DNA of 64,000 nucleotides from Brucella rhizosphaerae (GCF_002252475.1 NZ_NNRK01000011.1:87360-151359), one strand, 5' to 3'; positions 48,776 through 58,566 are shown, counted from the stretch's first letter. Translations and numbers: made by a program. Notes: a model not told the origin generated them from the sequence alone.

Positions 48776-49912
48776 ATGCGTTTGAAGGCTATTGCACTGT
48801 GCCTTATGGCAGGATTTTGTACTTCGGCTTCTGCACAAGACAGTACACATGTTTTGGAGCAAGCTTTAAAACAGATACCGCAAAAGGCGCTTTCAACGGC
48901 TGAAGCGATGCAGATATTCTTTTTAGACGCGCAAGCTTGGCGAGGCCTGGAAAAAGCAGAGCCGACGGTTGACGCCATGCAGAGACTGGCTATGCCGCAA
49001 CAAATCCGTCCTCTTGAATCGATCGGGTTCGGATTGGAAGTCTGGTCGACAAATGCGCAAGTCTCTTTCAACGAAATCTCCTATTTTGCTGGCTTTGGTC
49101 AAGCACCCAGCAATGTATCTTACTGGGGGCTGCAGAACGAAGAAGCCGTGCAATCTTTGATCAAGACGCTAAAAGGCGACGATTTTACTGCTGTGGATGG
49201 TGAGGTTGCAGGGCTTATCTCAAACGGTGAAGCCAACAAACTTGATTTTACAAAGGCGGATGCGGGAAATCCATGGCGCGGGGTAACCGGCGCATCGAGC
49301 TTTGTTTTGCCACTGGATAGTGGCCTCATTCAAACGTCCTCCCCAAGCGATATGAAGGCATTGTCTCAACCTGAACCGTCAGTTGCGGACAGTGAAATCG
49401 TGGTGGCGGCTCTTAACGGGCTGAAGGATGCCGTTCCTTCCGGGAACGGCAAAATCGTGCAGGCGATGATTATATCGCCTATTTTGGGTCTGGACGGCGT
49501 TGATCCGGCAAAAATACTACCGTCTTCACCAGATGATATTGAAACCGCAAAGAAGAATTTCGCGGACAACATAGAAGCGAACAGTCGAGGCATTCCTCCG
49601 TATTTTGCTGGGTTCATTGCTGATGCCCAAATCGACAATGCTCCTGCTGTAGTCTTTTCACTTTCTTACGCGGATTGTTCAATGGCGGATCAGTCAGTCA
49701 AAGGGATCGAAGCTGCGTGGAAGGAGACCGTTGCAGGATCAGTCGAAGGCGAGGTCTCCGGTCGTTCGGTTCAAGCAGGTAAGCTGTGTGCAGCCGTAGT
49801 TAGTGTTGTCGCGCCCAAAGCGGAGAGCGCTGCAAATCCAATTCTGATAAACGTAATGCGCCGCTATCTGCAGCGAAACTTCACAGTTTTGCAGATTGGA
49901 ACGACCCTCTGA
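48776..49912 (+). CDS. Secreted protein of unknown function
   Basis: A 378-residue protein that I do not recognise. The N-terminus MRLKAIALCLMAGFCTSASAQ is a clear signal peptide. The mature part (about 355 residues) has few motifs; GIPPYFAGFIADAQIDNAPAVVFSLSYADCSMADQSVKG and a helical N-terminal part stand out. No TM helix follows, so it is probably periplasmic. ATG 48776 follows GGGAG; a TTG one codon earlier is also open. It is 260 nt after the IalB gene and likely separately transcribed. Confidence 0.75.
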   Translation: MRLKAIALCLMAGFCTSASAQDSTHVLEQALKQIPQKALSTAEAMQIFFLDAQAWRGLEKAEPTVDAMQRLAMPQQIRPLESIGFGLEVWSTNAQVSFNEISYFAGFGQAPSNVSYWGLQNEEAVQSLIKTLKGDDFTAVDGEVAGLISNGEANKLDFTKADAGNPWRGVTGASSFVLPLDSGLIQTSSPSDMKALSQPEPSVADSEIVVAALNGLKDAVPSGNGKIVQAMIISPILGLDGVDPAKILPSSPDDIETAKKNFADNIEANSRGIPPYFAGFIADAQIDNAPAVVFSLSYADCSMADQSVKGIEAAWKETVAGSVEGEVSGRSVQAGKLCAAVVSVVAPKAESAANPILINVMRRYLQRNFTVLQIGTTL

Positions 49913-50019
49913 CCTGAATTTGCGATTTACTATCTCGGCGCAACCACCCACTTTATCCGAAGGGTGGTTGCGTATTGCGAGTTGGAAGGTAAAATCAGGA
50001 AAACAGAGGAGGTGACTTG

Positions 50020-50460
50020 ATGGGCAGAAAAGAGAGTTCCAGCGAGGCTGCTTCCGATAAGCCCATTCTCCTCAGCGGAGGCAATCCGCAAATACCAAAA
50101 GCGGATGGTGACGAGCCTGTTCAAGCCTATATTGCAGCTATGCCCGGTTGGAAACGCGATGTCGGTCAAAAGCTCGATGCTATTATACAGCGCATAGTGC
50201 CCGATGTTTCAAAAAAAGTGCGATGGAACACTCCATTTTATGGGATAGGTGATGGGACATTCTTCACAGCATTTCATTGCATGACGAAATACATCAAAGT
50301 GACTTTCTTCAACGGTGTGAGCCTTTCACCAATACCGCCAGAGCCTTCAAAGCAGCCCGTTGTACGGTATTTTCATGTTTATGAACCCGGTGAGTTTGAC
50401 GAAGCTGAGTTTGCGGATTGGATCAGGCAAGCTAGCCAATTGCCGGGCGAGAAAATCTAG
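50020..50460 (+). CDS. DUF1801 domain protein
   Basis: A 146-residue YdhG-like protein (DUF1801). The conserved centre reads PVQAYIAAMPGWKRDVGQKLDAIIQRIVPDVSKKVRWNTPFYG, followed by FFTAFHCMTKYIKVTFFNG, the characteristic frataxin-like fold elements. ATG 50020 has AGGAGG 7 nt upstream. The function is not established. Its TAG stop opens an intergenic repeat. Confidence 0.85.
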   Translation: MGRKESSSEAASDKPILLSGGNPQIPKADGDEPVQAYIAAMPGWKRDVGQKLDAIIQRIVPDVSKKVRWNTPFYGIGDGTFFTAFHCMTKYIKVTFFNGVSLSPIPPEPSKQPVVRYFHVYEPGEFDEAEFADWIRQASQLPGEKI

Positions 50461-50562
50461 AGCACATCCCGAAAAACGGGAGTCGGTTTTCTGAAAAAAA
50501 TGTAAGTAAAACAATTAGATATAGCATTTCTAATGCTCCAACTTGATCCAGAAACGCTCTGA
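50458..50562 (+). repeat. Intergenic REP-like element, long copy 3
   Basis: It begins TAGAGCACATCCCGAAAA at the DUF1801 stop codon and ends GAAACGCTCTGA, so both ends carry an AGAGC/GCTCT inverted tip. CGGGAGTCGGTTTTC and AGCATTTCTAATGCT (hairpin) lie inside. It resembles long composite repeats of Rhizobiales. Confidence 0.6.
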
Positions 50563-50828
50563 GACCTGTTCTGCATTCTTCTGTAGCCTACGGTTTATCG
50601 TTCAATTACATTCTGATTTTTCAAATAAGTATTTGTCAGTATCGTTGATCTATATCAATAAATGCTACCAATAAATTGTTATTTCATAAAAGTTGTTTGA
50701 TGATGATGGCTTCTACTGGCAATGTAAAATCTTAATCTACTTGACATTAATTACAAAATAATTCAGTTGAATGTTAATTTAGGCATTTTAGATTATAATT
50801 TGATGATTTATTGCGAGAACATTTACAA
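50563..50828. other. AT-rich intergenic stretch before the lipoprotein gene
   Basis: The stretch is strongly AT-rich, unlike the neighbouring genes, with no credible reading frame. It probably holds the lipoprotein promoter. Confidence 0.4.
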
Positions 50829-51281
50829 ATGTACATTTTTATCAATGCCAAGAAATTAAATCTTGCTGCAACGCTTTCGATCCTTAGCGCATCGCTGATC
50901 CTATCTGGATGTGGCGGTCGCGCAGCAAATCCGATCTCCGCAACGCATCCAAATGACAGCACTTTTGATTGCGCAGGAATTTCCCGTGAGTTTGCAGCGA
51001 ATGAACGTAACATAACTGCGACTTTGAGAGAGCGTTCGCAAGCTCAGGGCAAAAACATCATTCTGGGTGCAACGGGAGCTATTCTGTTCTTTCCAGCGCT
51101 CTTTTTCATTGATCCAAAGTCTCCTGAAAAAGTCGAAATCGATGCCTTGCGTAACCGCAATAGAGTGCTTGAAGAGATTGCGCGGACAAAAAAATGCTCC
51201 GCGCCGATTTCACAGCTGACTGACGTCTACAAGAAACTTGGTCAAAGTGGTCATCAGCAATCTACAAAGACAAGAGACTGA
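50829..51281 (+). CDS. Small lipoprotein of unknown function
   Basis: A 150-residue protein from ATG 50829. The signal sequence ends in a lipobox LILSGC, with the lipidated cysteine at residue 28. A second hydrophobic segment (NIILGATGAILFFPALFFI) lies near residues 75-93 and is followed by SPEKVEIDALRNRNRVLEEIARTKKC, likely helical. This outline fits small inner- or outer-membrane-anchored lipoproteins found in Rhizobiales, but no function is known. An upstream in-frame start at 50811 is less likely. Confidence 0.7.
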   Translation: MYIFINAKKLNLAATLSILSASLILSGCGGRAANPISATHPNDSTFDCAGISREFAANERNITATLRERSQAQGKNIILGATGAILFFPALFFIDPKSPEKVEIDALRNRNRVLEEIARTKKCSAPISQLTDVYKKLGQSGHQQSTKTRD

Positions 51282-51704
51282 ATTTAGCATTAGGGGGAGC
51301 GGGTGAATATCCCGCCACCTTGCTCTGTGCGTTCAATTTGGGACGGGCAGCTGCTTCTTTTCGCTTTGGACCGACCAGAGAAAGTTCGGTGCAGTTTTTC
51401 TCACTTAGATAATAGTCAGGTAATACGTAGGCAATGTATCTCTATTATGCAGCAATTTGTGCGCCAAGGCAGCGGGACTGGAAATCTTGTTTCGGGCACT
51501 GGTTTGCACGTATATTGATACGCAGATGGAGTGTTGTGTCAGTAAACAATCGTTTTACTGTGGCCAAAAATTAGATAAGTAGTGCCGGACTATAAATGGT
51601 GGGGGATAAAGTTGCCCTACCACACGGAAGTCACGATTGGCGGCAAAAATGTTGTAAACCACGTTCAACTATAGATTATAGCGCAGATTTTTCAGGATTA
51701 TCTT
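51282..51704. other. 423-nt region between lipoprotein and efflux operon
   Basis: A small open frame (51303-51518, 71 codons) has no family resemblance and no clear ribosome site, so it is not called. GCGGG-TGAATAT-CCCGC at 51299-51315 is a weak hairpin after the lipoprotein stop. The operon promoter should lie towards the right end. Confidence 0.4.
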
Positions 51705-53186
51705 TTGACGAAACAGCTTGCCCGCCTGACAGTCCTGACCAGCTTTCTACCTTTGATGGCAGCTTGTGTTGCCGTTGGTCCTGACTATCAAAAGCCGATA
51801 GTGATTGCACCGAAAAGCTGGAACAGCCAGGCGAGTACAACGGCGCCGGTGTTGGCCGAGTGGTGGAAGAACCTGAACGATCCGGTGCTCAATCAGCTTA
51901 TCGCTGAGGGTATTTCGGGAAGCCCCGACGTTGCAACTGCAAAGGCCAAAATTCGCCAGGCCAGAGCCAACTTTGCATCTGCCGGAGGCGCGCTTTATCC
52001 TTCTCTTGATGGGTCAGGGAGTTATACACGCTCAGACTCCAGTGCATCGACTGTGTCTAATCAGTCGAGTTTCTCGTTTAAAACACAATGGGAACTCGAT
52101 CTCTTTGGCGGCAATCGCCGCGGGGTCGAAGCCGCTTATTACAATGTTGAATCTGCGAATGAGCAACTGCGCGCTGCTCTGGTCACTCTGATCGGGGATA
52201 TCGCTACAAATTACGCACAGCTACGGGGGGTGCAAGCAAGTATTGCCATTGCACAGCGCAATTCTGCTTCGCAGGAACGAACCGTTACTTTAACACGCAA
52301 TCAGCTCGAAGCTGGTCATATTTCACAAGTCGATCTGTTAAGTGCTCAGACGCAGGCGGCAAGCACGCAGTCACAGGTGCCCGGTCTGCGGATAAATTAT
52401 GCAAACTATCTGAACAATCTCACTGTGCTTACCGGGCGATCTGCGATTGTGCTTGCCGCAAGTCTCGATAAATCAGGCCCTGTCCCCAATGTGCCACGGA
52501 AAGTATCTGCCGGATTGCCTGCTGAGGTTTTGTTCAATCGTCCAGACCTGAGGGCGGCGGAACGTGAATATGCGAGTTCCACTGCTAGTATTGGCCAGAA
52601 ACAAGCGGCACTCTATCCGAGTATCTCTCTGACCGGAAACATCAGTACTGGTGGATCCAGCCTTGGTGATCTCGCCAAACTCTCGACCATCGGCTGGAGT
52701 TTCGGACCGGCTCTTAGCGTGCCCATCTTTAATGGTGGCAAACTGAATGCTGATGTTGATGCCGCTAAAGCTGCTCGCGATCAGTCATTTATTGCTTATC
52801 GAAAAGCGATCCTGACTGCATTGAGTGAGGTTGAAAATGCAAGCGTTGCACTCAACCAGAATCGTGTCCGTGCTGCACAGCTACAGAAAATCGTCAGCAA
52901 CAGTCGTAAAATCAATGAGCTGACACTTGAGCAATTCAAAGCCGGTAACAAGAGCTTCATCGACATTTTGAATGCGCAAAGAGACCTATTGAGTTCAGAA
53001 ACGAACCTCAGTCAGGTAAGAACCGAGCTTGTGGTGAACTATATCGCTCTGCAGAAAGCGTTGGGTGGTGGCTGGAATGGCCAGCTCGATGTGAGCAAGC
53101 CGGAAGTCGTGGATGGTTATACTGGTCCACACATTGTCAAAACATCCGTACCGGCTTCGCCGGCAATCAGCGCGAGGCGACCATGA
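51705..53186 (+). CDS. Outer-membrane efflux lipoprotein, NodT/OprM family
   Basis: A 493-residue TolC-like channel. It starts at TTG 51705 with AGGA 8 nt upstream. The lipobox LMAAC gives a lipidated cysteine at residue 21, followed by the family signature VAVGPDYQKPIVIAPKSW. Two repeats contain helices such as LAEWWKNLNDPVLNQLIAEGISGSPDVATAKAKIRQARA, and LFNRPDLRAAEREYASSTASIGQKQAALYPSISLTG. It overlaps the macA-like gene by 4 nt and completes the tripartite pump. Confidence 0.92.
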   Translation: MTKQLARLTVLTSFLPLMAACVAVGPDYQKPIVIAPKSWNSQASTTAPVLAEWWKNLNDPVLNQLIAEGISGSPDVATAKAKIRQARANFASAGGALYPSLDGSGSYTRSDSSASTVSNQSSFSFKTQWELDLFGGNRRGVEAAYYNVESANEQLRAALVTLIGDIATNYAQLRGVQASIAIAQRNSASQERTVTLTRNQLEAGHISQVDLLSAQTQAASTQSQVPGLRINYANYLNNLTVLTGRSAIVLAASLDKSGPVPNVPRKVSAGLPAEVLFNRPDLRAAEREYASSTASIGQKQAALYPSISLTGNISTGGSSLGDLAKLSTIGWSFGPALSVPIFNGGKLNADVDAAKAARDQSFIAYRKAILTALSEVENASVALNQNRVRAAQLQKIVSNSRKINELTLEQFKAGNKSFIDILNAQRDLLSSETNLSQVRTELVVNYIALQKALGGGWNGQLDVSKPEVVDGYTGPHIVKTSVPASPAISARRP

Positions 53187-54391
53187 AACCTAAGTCCAAA
53201 CGTCGGTTTAGATGGCGCCTTTGGCTGGCCGTTCTTTTCGTTATGCTGATCATTGGCTATCTGGTGGTGCGTCAATCGACAAAAGAAGCTCCATTGCCCG
53301 CAACCTCGATTATTCATCGTGGAAATCTGGAAAGCTCAGTTCTCGCTACGGGCGTGCTGAAGCCAAAGAGCCTTGTTGCGATTGGTGCGCAGGCAACTGG
53401 CCGAATTCAATCGCTGAAAGTTAGACCGGGACAACGCGTTCAGAAAGACGATGTTGTTGCGCTGATTGATTCAACCACTCAGCAAAATGAATTACAAAAA
53501 GCGCAGGCCACGTTGCTCCAGAATGAGGCTACGCGCGATCAAAACATCGCGCAGCTGGAGTTAGCCAAACTGGACTTGGCGCGGTTTCAGATGATGATCG
53601 GCAAAAATGCCATCGCGCGTTCAGATTATGACAAGGCCGTCAGCACAGTCAAAGAGAAGCAAGGTCAGTTGGCATATAGCAATGCTGCCATTACCGCATC
53701 TCAGGTTGAAGTGAAAATCGCAGAAACCAATCTCGCCTATACCCGGATAACCGCGCCTGCAGATGGAACTGTGCTTGCGACGGTCGTTCAGGAAGGTCAG
53801 ACAGTTAACGCGGCGCAATCCGCCCCTACCATTGCTATTCTGGGACAGCTCGACACCATGACTGTCGAAGCCGATATTTCTGAAGCGGATATAACTTTGG
53901 TTCGAGAGGGGCTGCCACTTTATTTTACAATTTCAGGTCAAAGCACGAAGCGCTACGAAGCAAAACTTGAGACAATCGATCCGGCTCCGGATACGATCGT
54001 AAACGATAAAAGCTTCACTGCAAGCAGTGCCTCGTCTGCAGCGGGGACGACTGCATCTGCAGTCTATTACAAAGGCATTTTTAGCGTACCCAATCCCGAT
54101 GGGTTCCTTAAAACCTACATGACGGCTGAAATTCATATTCTTCTGGCCGAAGAAAAAGATGTTTTATTGTCGCCAGTCTCTGCACTGCGTACTTCTGATG
54201 TGCCCAACAAGGCTACTGTGCGACTTGTCAGCAGCAATGGTTCAATTGTCGAAAGAACCGTTGAAACCGGCATCACAGATAAGATCAATACCGAAATTCG
54301 TTCAGGCTTGAATGAAGGAGACAGGATAGTTACTGACAACCAGACTGCCGACCCGAACCTTGCATCAGGCTCTGTGAGTGAGGGATTCTGA
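53183..54391 (+). CDS. macA: MacA-like periplasmic adaptor
   Basis: A 402-residue membrane fusion protein. WLAVLFVMLIIGYLVVRQS anchors it in the inner membrane. NLESSVLATGVLKPKSLVAIGAQATGRIQSLKVRPGQRVQKDDVVALIDSTTQQNELQ is very close to MacA proteins, followed by a coiled-coil hairpin and YTRITAPADGTVLATVVQEGQTVNAAQSAPTIAIL. It bridges MacB and the outer-membrane channel. ATGA overlap couples it to the nodT-like gene. Confidence 0.93.
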   Translation: MKPKSKRRFRWRLWLAVLFVMLIIGYLVVRQSTKEAPLPATSIIHRGNLESSVLATGVLKPKSLVAIGAQATGRIQSLKVRPGQRVQKDDVVALIDSTTQQNELQKAQATLLQNEATRDQNIAQLELAKLDLARFQMMIGKNAIARSDYDKAVSTVKEKQGQLAYSNAAITASQVEVKIAETNLAYTRITAPADGTVLATVVQEGQTVNAAQSAPTIAILGQLDTMTVEADISEADITLVREGLPLYFTISGQSTKRYEAKLETIDPAPDTIVNDKSFTASSASSAAGTTASAVYYKGIFSVPNPDGFLKTYMTAEIHILLAEEKDVLLSPVSALRTSDVPNKATVRLVSSNGSIVERTVETGITDKINTEIRSGLNEGDRIVTDNQTADPNLASGSVSEGF

Positions 54392-54392
54392 C

Positions 54393-56360
54393 ATGAGCGA
54401 TGTGCCACTGATTTCGCTTAAGGGCGTCTGTCGTCGTTATCCTTCAGGAGATGACTTTACGACGGTCCTCAACCATATCGACCTCACCATTCATCATGGC
54501 GAAATGGTTGCAATTATTGGCGCTTCGGGTTCTGGTAAATCGACTTTGATGAATATTCTCGGTTGTCTGGATCGGCCGTCGGAAGGCACATATCTGATAT
54601 CCGGGCGCGAGACATCTGAACTTGACCCTGATGAACTGGCTCAGTTGAGGCGCGAGCATTTTGGCTTCATCTTTCAGCGCTACCATCTTCTCGGGGAGCT
54701 GGATGCCGTGGGTAACGTTGAAATCCCGGCCATATATGCGGGTCGCAATCGCGACGAACGTCGCGAACGGGCGACGGAGATATTGCAGCGGCTGGGAATG
54801 GGTGATCGGACGCACCATCGACCCAATCAACTTTCAGGCGGTCAACAGCAAAGAGTTTCGATTGCACGTGCCCTGATCAATGGTGCCGATGTTATCCTCG
54901 CCGACGAGCCAACCGGAGCACTTGATAGCCATAGTGGCGAGGAAGTTCTTGGCATTTTGCAGGAGCTTAATCGCGAAGGCCACACAATCATAATCGTCAC
55001 CCACGATCGCAAAGTTGCAGAACGTGCAAAGCGCATCATTGAAATCAGCGATGGCGAGATCATTGCCGATGATATGACAGAAGCTTCTGAAATTACCGAT
55101 GAAGTTCCAAGCGACACTGACAATGTAAAGCGAGAGAAGCCACGATTTTTCAATGGCTTGAGAGATCGGTTTACAGAAGCATTTTCGATGGCGCTTCGTT
55201 CAATGAATGCGCATCGGATGCGTACTTTTCTTACAATGCTCGGCATCATTATCGGGACAGCATCGGTCGTCTGCGTTGTTGCCCTTGGACAGGGGTCGCA
55301 GAAGAAAATTCTTGAGCAGATCAGTGACCTTGGTACCAACACGCTTTACGTTAGTCCGGGACGAGGGTTTGGCGATCTGAAGGCTGCGCAAATAACGACT
55401 CTCAATATCAGCGATGCACAAGAGCTTGCCAAAATGCCTTATGTTATCGCGGCAACTCCTTCCGTATCCACGACATCTACAGTTCGCGTGGGTAGTAAAG
55501 AAGTGAGCGTGTCGGTCAGCGGTGTTGGAGAACAGTATTTTGTGACGCGAAACAGCAAGCTCGTTGAAGGGCGGTTCTTTGATCGCAAAGGCGTGAGCGA
55601 TCTGGCGCAGGACGCATTAATCGACGAGAACGCCAGAAAGACCTTGTTTCCTTACGAGACTGGTCCCGTCGTTGGAAAAATTGTTCTTCTTAAAGACGTT
55701 CCCATCCGTATTGTTGGTGTTGTCAAAACAGAAGAGCAAGGCATCGGCTCGGCCCAAAATCTTGAGATTTATTTGCCCTACACAACAGTGCAAACCCGGA
55801 TGACAGGCACTCGTTCTCTTCAATCCATTATCGTGCGTGTCGCAGATACAATGGATCCGGCGCAAGCCGAAAAGCTGGTCACGGCTTTTTTGACGCTCAG
55901 GCACGGTGAAAAAGACTTCTTTATCTTCAATACCAGCAGCTTGCAGAAAACTATTGAAGCAACAACAGCAATGCTCGCTCTCCTTGTTGCGAGCATTGCT
56001 GGGATTTCACTGTTCGTCGGTGGGATTGGCGTGATGAATATCATGCTCGTGTCTGTTTCCGAACGCATCAATGAGATCGGTGTTCGCATGGCGATAGGTG
56101 CGCGTCAGAGTGATATTCTTCAACAATTCCTGATTGAATCTGTTCTTGTTTGCTTGATTGGCGGCTTGACAGGAATTCTTATAGCAGTGGGCTTTGGCGT
56201 TTTGTTCGCGCAGTTCAACAGCATGTTTCAGCTGATTTATTCGCCGACTTCCATCGTGGTCGCACTGCTCTGCTCAAGCCTGATTGGGGTGGGCTTTGGG
56301 TTCATCCCTGCACGCAACGCTTCAAAACTGGATCCTGTAGTCGCATTGGCGCGCAATTAG
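54393..56360 (+). CDS. macB: MacB-like ABC transporter (ATPase fused to permease)
   Basis: A 655-residue ABC protein exporting macrolides or other envelope-active compounds with MacA. The N-terminal ATPase has GASGSGKST, LSGGQQQRVSIARALI and ILADEPTGALDS. One TM helix (LTMLGIIIGTASVVCVVALG) precedes a large periplasmic domain with FFDRKGVSDLAQDALIDENARKTLF. Three C-terminal TM helices contain GGIGVMNIMLVSVSERINEIGVRMAIGAR and end DPVVALARN. ATG 54393 is 2 nt after macA; GTG 54378 is also open. Its TAG opens a repeat. Confidence 0.94.
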   Translation: MSDVPLISLKGVCRRYPSGDDFTTVLNHIDLTIHHGEMVAIIGASGSGKSTLMNILGCLDRPSEGTYLISGRETSELDPDELAQLRREHFGFIFQRYHLLGELDAVGNVEIPAIYAGRNRDERRERATEILQRLGMGDRTHHRPNQLSGGQQQRVSIARALINGADVILADEPTGALDSHSGEEVLGILQELNREGHTIIIVTHDRKVAERAKRIIEISDGEIIADDMTEASEITDEVPSDTDNVKREKPRFFNGLRDRFTEAFSMALRSMNAHRMRTFLTMLGIIIGTASVVCVVALGQGSQKKILEQISDLGTNTLYVSPGRGFGDLKAAQITTLNISDAQELAKMPYVIAATPSVSTTSTVRVGSKEVSVSVSGVGEQYFVTRNSKLVEGRFFDRKGVSDLAQDALIDENARKTLFPYETGPVVGKIVLLKDVPIRIVGVVKTEEQGIGSAQNLEIYLPYTTVQTRMTGTRSLQSIIVRVADTMDPAQAEKLVTAFLTLRHGEKDFFIFNTSSLQKTIEATTAMLALLVASIAGISLFVGGIGVMNIMLVSVSERINEIGVRMAIGARQSDILQQFLIESVLVCLIGGLTGILIAVGFGVLFAQFNSMFQLIYSPTSIVVALLCSSLIGVGFGFIPARNASKLDPVVALARN

Positions 56361-56399
56361 AGCACATCTCGATCTGATTGAATCAAATCGACGCTCTAG
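56358..56399 (+). repeat. Intergenic REP-like element, copy 4
   Basis: TAGAGCACATCTCGA begins at the macB stop codon. CGATCTGATT-G-AATCAAATCG is an inverted repeat with one mismatch and CGCTCTAG closes the element. It lies between the convergent macB and response-regulator genes, so it may also act in termination. Confidence 0.65.
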
Positions 56400-56421
56400 C
56401 CTTTCTGACTTGAAGTAGAAT

Positions 56422-57045
56422 CTATCCCATCTCAATGAAAGCGGACATACGGACCAGATCGGCCAATGAACCAGCCTGCATTTTCTGCATGACATGCGCG
56501 CGCCGCACCTTCACGGTGATTTCTTTAACGTTTAGTTCTGCCGCGATCTGTTTGTTCAGCAATCCCTGAACCACAAGTGCAAAGACATCGCGTTCGCCGG
56601 GCGCCAGACTCAACCAGCGATTATAGACTTCCAGCCGCGCCTCTTCATCTTGTAAGCGCTTCTTCTCTGCTTCGATTGCCCGATAAACAGCATCCAGCAG
56701 ATCGTGATCGCGAAATGGCTTGGTCAGAAAATCAATCGCGCCATCCTTGATAGCTTTTACCCCCATGGCGATATCGCCATGTCCCGTGATGAAGATCACC
56801 GGTATCGTAATGTTAAGACCCGCCATCTGCGCAAAGAAGTCCGTACCAGTCTGGCCAGGCATGCGCACATCAAGGATAAGGCATGCCGGACCGGGTGGGT
56901 GTTGATAGTCGAGAAAATCGCGTACCGATGAAAAGCTCAGTGCGGACATACCAATAGACGCAAACAAATCGTCCAGAGCTCGCCGAACAGAGAGATCGTC
57001 GTCGATGATATAAACAACGGCGTTCTCTTCATGCATTGCGGTCAT
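56422..57045 (-). CDS. FixJ-type response regulator
   Basis: A 207-residue two-domain regulator. The receiver domain starts VYIIDDDLSVRRALDDLF; the phosphorylated aspartate is in ACLILDVRMPGQTG, with threonine in VIFITGHGD and lysine in DFLTKPF. A LuxR-type HTH follows (LVVQGLLNKQIAAELNVKEITVKVRRAHVMQKM). ATG 57045 has AAGGA upstream and overlaps the kinase gene by 17 nt. It should be phosphorylated by that kinase; targets are unknown, with the convergent macAB operon a nearby candidate. Confidence 0.91.
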   Translation of the reverse strand: MTAMHEENAVVYIIDDDLSVRRALDDLFASIGMSALSFSSVRDFLDYQHPPGPACLILDVRMPGQTGTDFFAQMAGLNITIPVIFITGHGDIAMGVKAIKDGAIDFLTKPFRDHDLLDAVYRAIEAEKKRLQDEEARLEVYNRWLSLAPGERDVFALVVQGLLNKQIAAELNVKEITVKVRRAHVMQKMQAGSLADLVRMSAFIEMG

Positions 57046-58126
57046 GCTCGTCCTTCCCGGCAGCTGGTACTTCCAGAACAAAAGTTATGCCATTAGAGCC
57101 TGCGCCTCGCGCACCTTGCGCTTGCGTCCAGATGTGGCCGCCATTGGCTTCAACAATCGTGCGACTGATCGTTAGCCCCAATCCAAAACCACCTTCTTTT
57201 GTCGTCCAGAAGGCGTCGAAAAGGCTCTCCCGCGCTACAGCCGTCAGACCCAGTCCCGTATCGGCAATTGTAAAACGCAAACTTTTATTTTCGCCAATCG
57301 CAGATGTAATCAAAAGAAAACGCTCTTCATCTTCTATCCTGGCCATCGCTTCTATACCGTTGAGGATGAGGTTACCAAAAACCTGCTGTATCTGCACTCG
57401 GTCAGCAAATGCTGGTGGCAAATCCTCGGCGAGGTCGATTTCGAAATGAATATCAAGTCGATAAAGTTCCGCCGTAGCCAGATCGAGCATTTCGCGGATC
57501 GCCATATTAAAATCAAACCCAGTAACTTTGGGCTTCTCGCCTTTGGAGAGGCTACGAACACGATCAAGTATTTCACTGGCACGATGCGAGTCCGCAGATA
57601 TTCGCTTGAAGGCAGCTTGAGCGCGCGAAACGTTTGGAGGTTCTTGCAAAAGCCATCTTTGGCCAGCGCTGGCACTTGTCTCGATTGCGACCAAAGGCTG
57701 ACTGACTTCGTGGGCAATGGAGCCGGTCAGTTGCCCGAGTGTTGTGAGACGCGCCAGCCGTAGCAAACGCTCTCGTGTCTCATGCGCTTCTGCTTCTGCG
57801 TCTACGAGCTTCAGGCCGAGATAGGCGGTACACGCAATGGCTACGATACTAATCAATGTATTGATAGCACCGACATCGTAGGATCCCGATCGTGTCAGAA
57901 AGAAGCTTACAACGGTAAGGATGATACAGCCTGCCGCCACGCCAATAACCGTGCGGTGCGAGAACACTCTGGCAGATACAAGCACGATCGCCGTATAAAA
58001 AACTGCAGCCGCAATGGCGTAGTCTGTCAACGTATCGAAAACGAAAATAGCTGCACTGGCAATCGATAGTCCCGCAGATGTCGCGAGTGTCCGGGGAGAC
58101 ATATGGCGATAGATTTTCTTTCGCAT
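57029..58126 (-). CDS. Membrane sensor histidine kinase
   Basis: A 365-residue kinase. The first ~120 residues form about four TM helices (TLATSAGLSIASAAIFVF, YAIAAAVFYTAIVLVSA, GVAAGCIILTVVSFFL, LISIVAIACTAYLGL). The HisKA phospho-acceptor is in GQLTGSIAHEVSQPLVAIETSAS. The catalytic domain has NLILNGIEAM, FTIADTGLGL and EGGFGLGLTISRTIVEANGG. ATG 58126 follows GGAGG; an upstream frame to 58165 is less likely. No PAS domain is seen, so sensing should occur in or near the membrane. Confidence 0.9.
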   Translation of the reverse strand: MRKKIYRHMSPRTLATSAGLSIASAAIFVFDTLTDYAIAAAVFYTAIVLVSARVFSHRTVIGVAAGCIILTVVSFFLTRSGSYDVGAINTLISIVAIACTAYLGLKLVDAEAEAHETRERLLRLARLTTLGQLTGSIAHEVSQPLVAIETSASAGQRWLLQEPPNVSRAQAAFKRISADSHRASEILDRVRSLSKGEKPKVTGFDFNMAIREMLDLATAELYRLDIHFEIDLAEDLPPAFADRVQIQQVFGNLILNGIEAMARIEDEERFLLITSAIGENKSLRFTIADTGLGLTAVARESLFDAFWTTKEGGFGLGLTISRTIVEANGGHIWTQAQGARGAGSNGITFVLEVPAAGKDEHDRNA

Positions 58127-58566
58127 CCAAACCCTCCCATTCAATATATACGGGCTACTGTTCACTGGAGCTTTATAGCTCTAATTCGTCGTTTCTTTCT
58201 ACCATGATCCACCGATGAGCATACGAACCGATTTTCCATGAATGCGCGTAGCACACCGTAGCAACCAGCATGTTTGCCGTTGATTGAGTAAACCAACGCG
58301 GGACAATCTGTATGTTGTGCTTGCGAGGTATGTGGCTAACAAAGCCAGCAGCCAACATAAGAACCGATGCCCCTGATTTTTTACTCCAACCCAAAAGCTC
58401 TGATGGCGTGGGCGTACTGGGTCGTTGCGACGAGTTGGCTTTGAACCGCCAGGCCCGTTGCGACCATCCCTCGTGTTCCGGTTCACCATTGGGGGGCAAA
58501 AGCAGATATAAGTTTGGCGGTCATGTTTGTTCTCCTCAAACAGCCGGTTTCAGAGCGTGAACGAAT
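58127..58566. other. Intergenic region between kinase and mgtA
   Basis: Two overlapping minus-strand frames (58173-58499 and 58199-58489) exist, but one starts at TTG and neither has a ribosome site or a family look. The kinase promoter should lie near the left end. No gene is called. Confidence 0.4.

Noticed and set aside
51303..51518. 71-codon frame after the lipoprotein gene
   Set aside because: No ribosome site, no recognisable motif and overlap with a hairpin region.
58173..58499. Two overlapping minus-strand frames between the kinase and mgtA
   Set aside because: One starts at TTG, neither has a ribosome site and neither resembles a known family.
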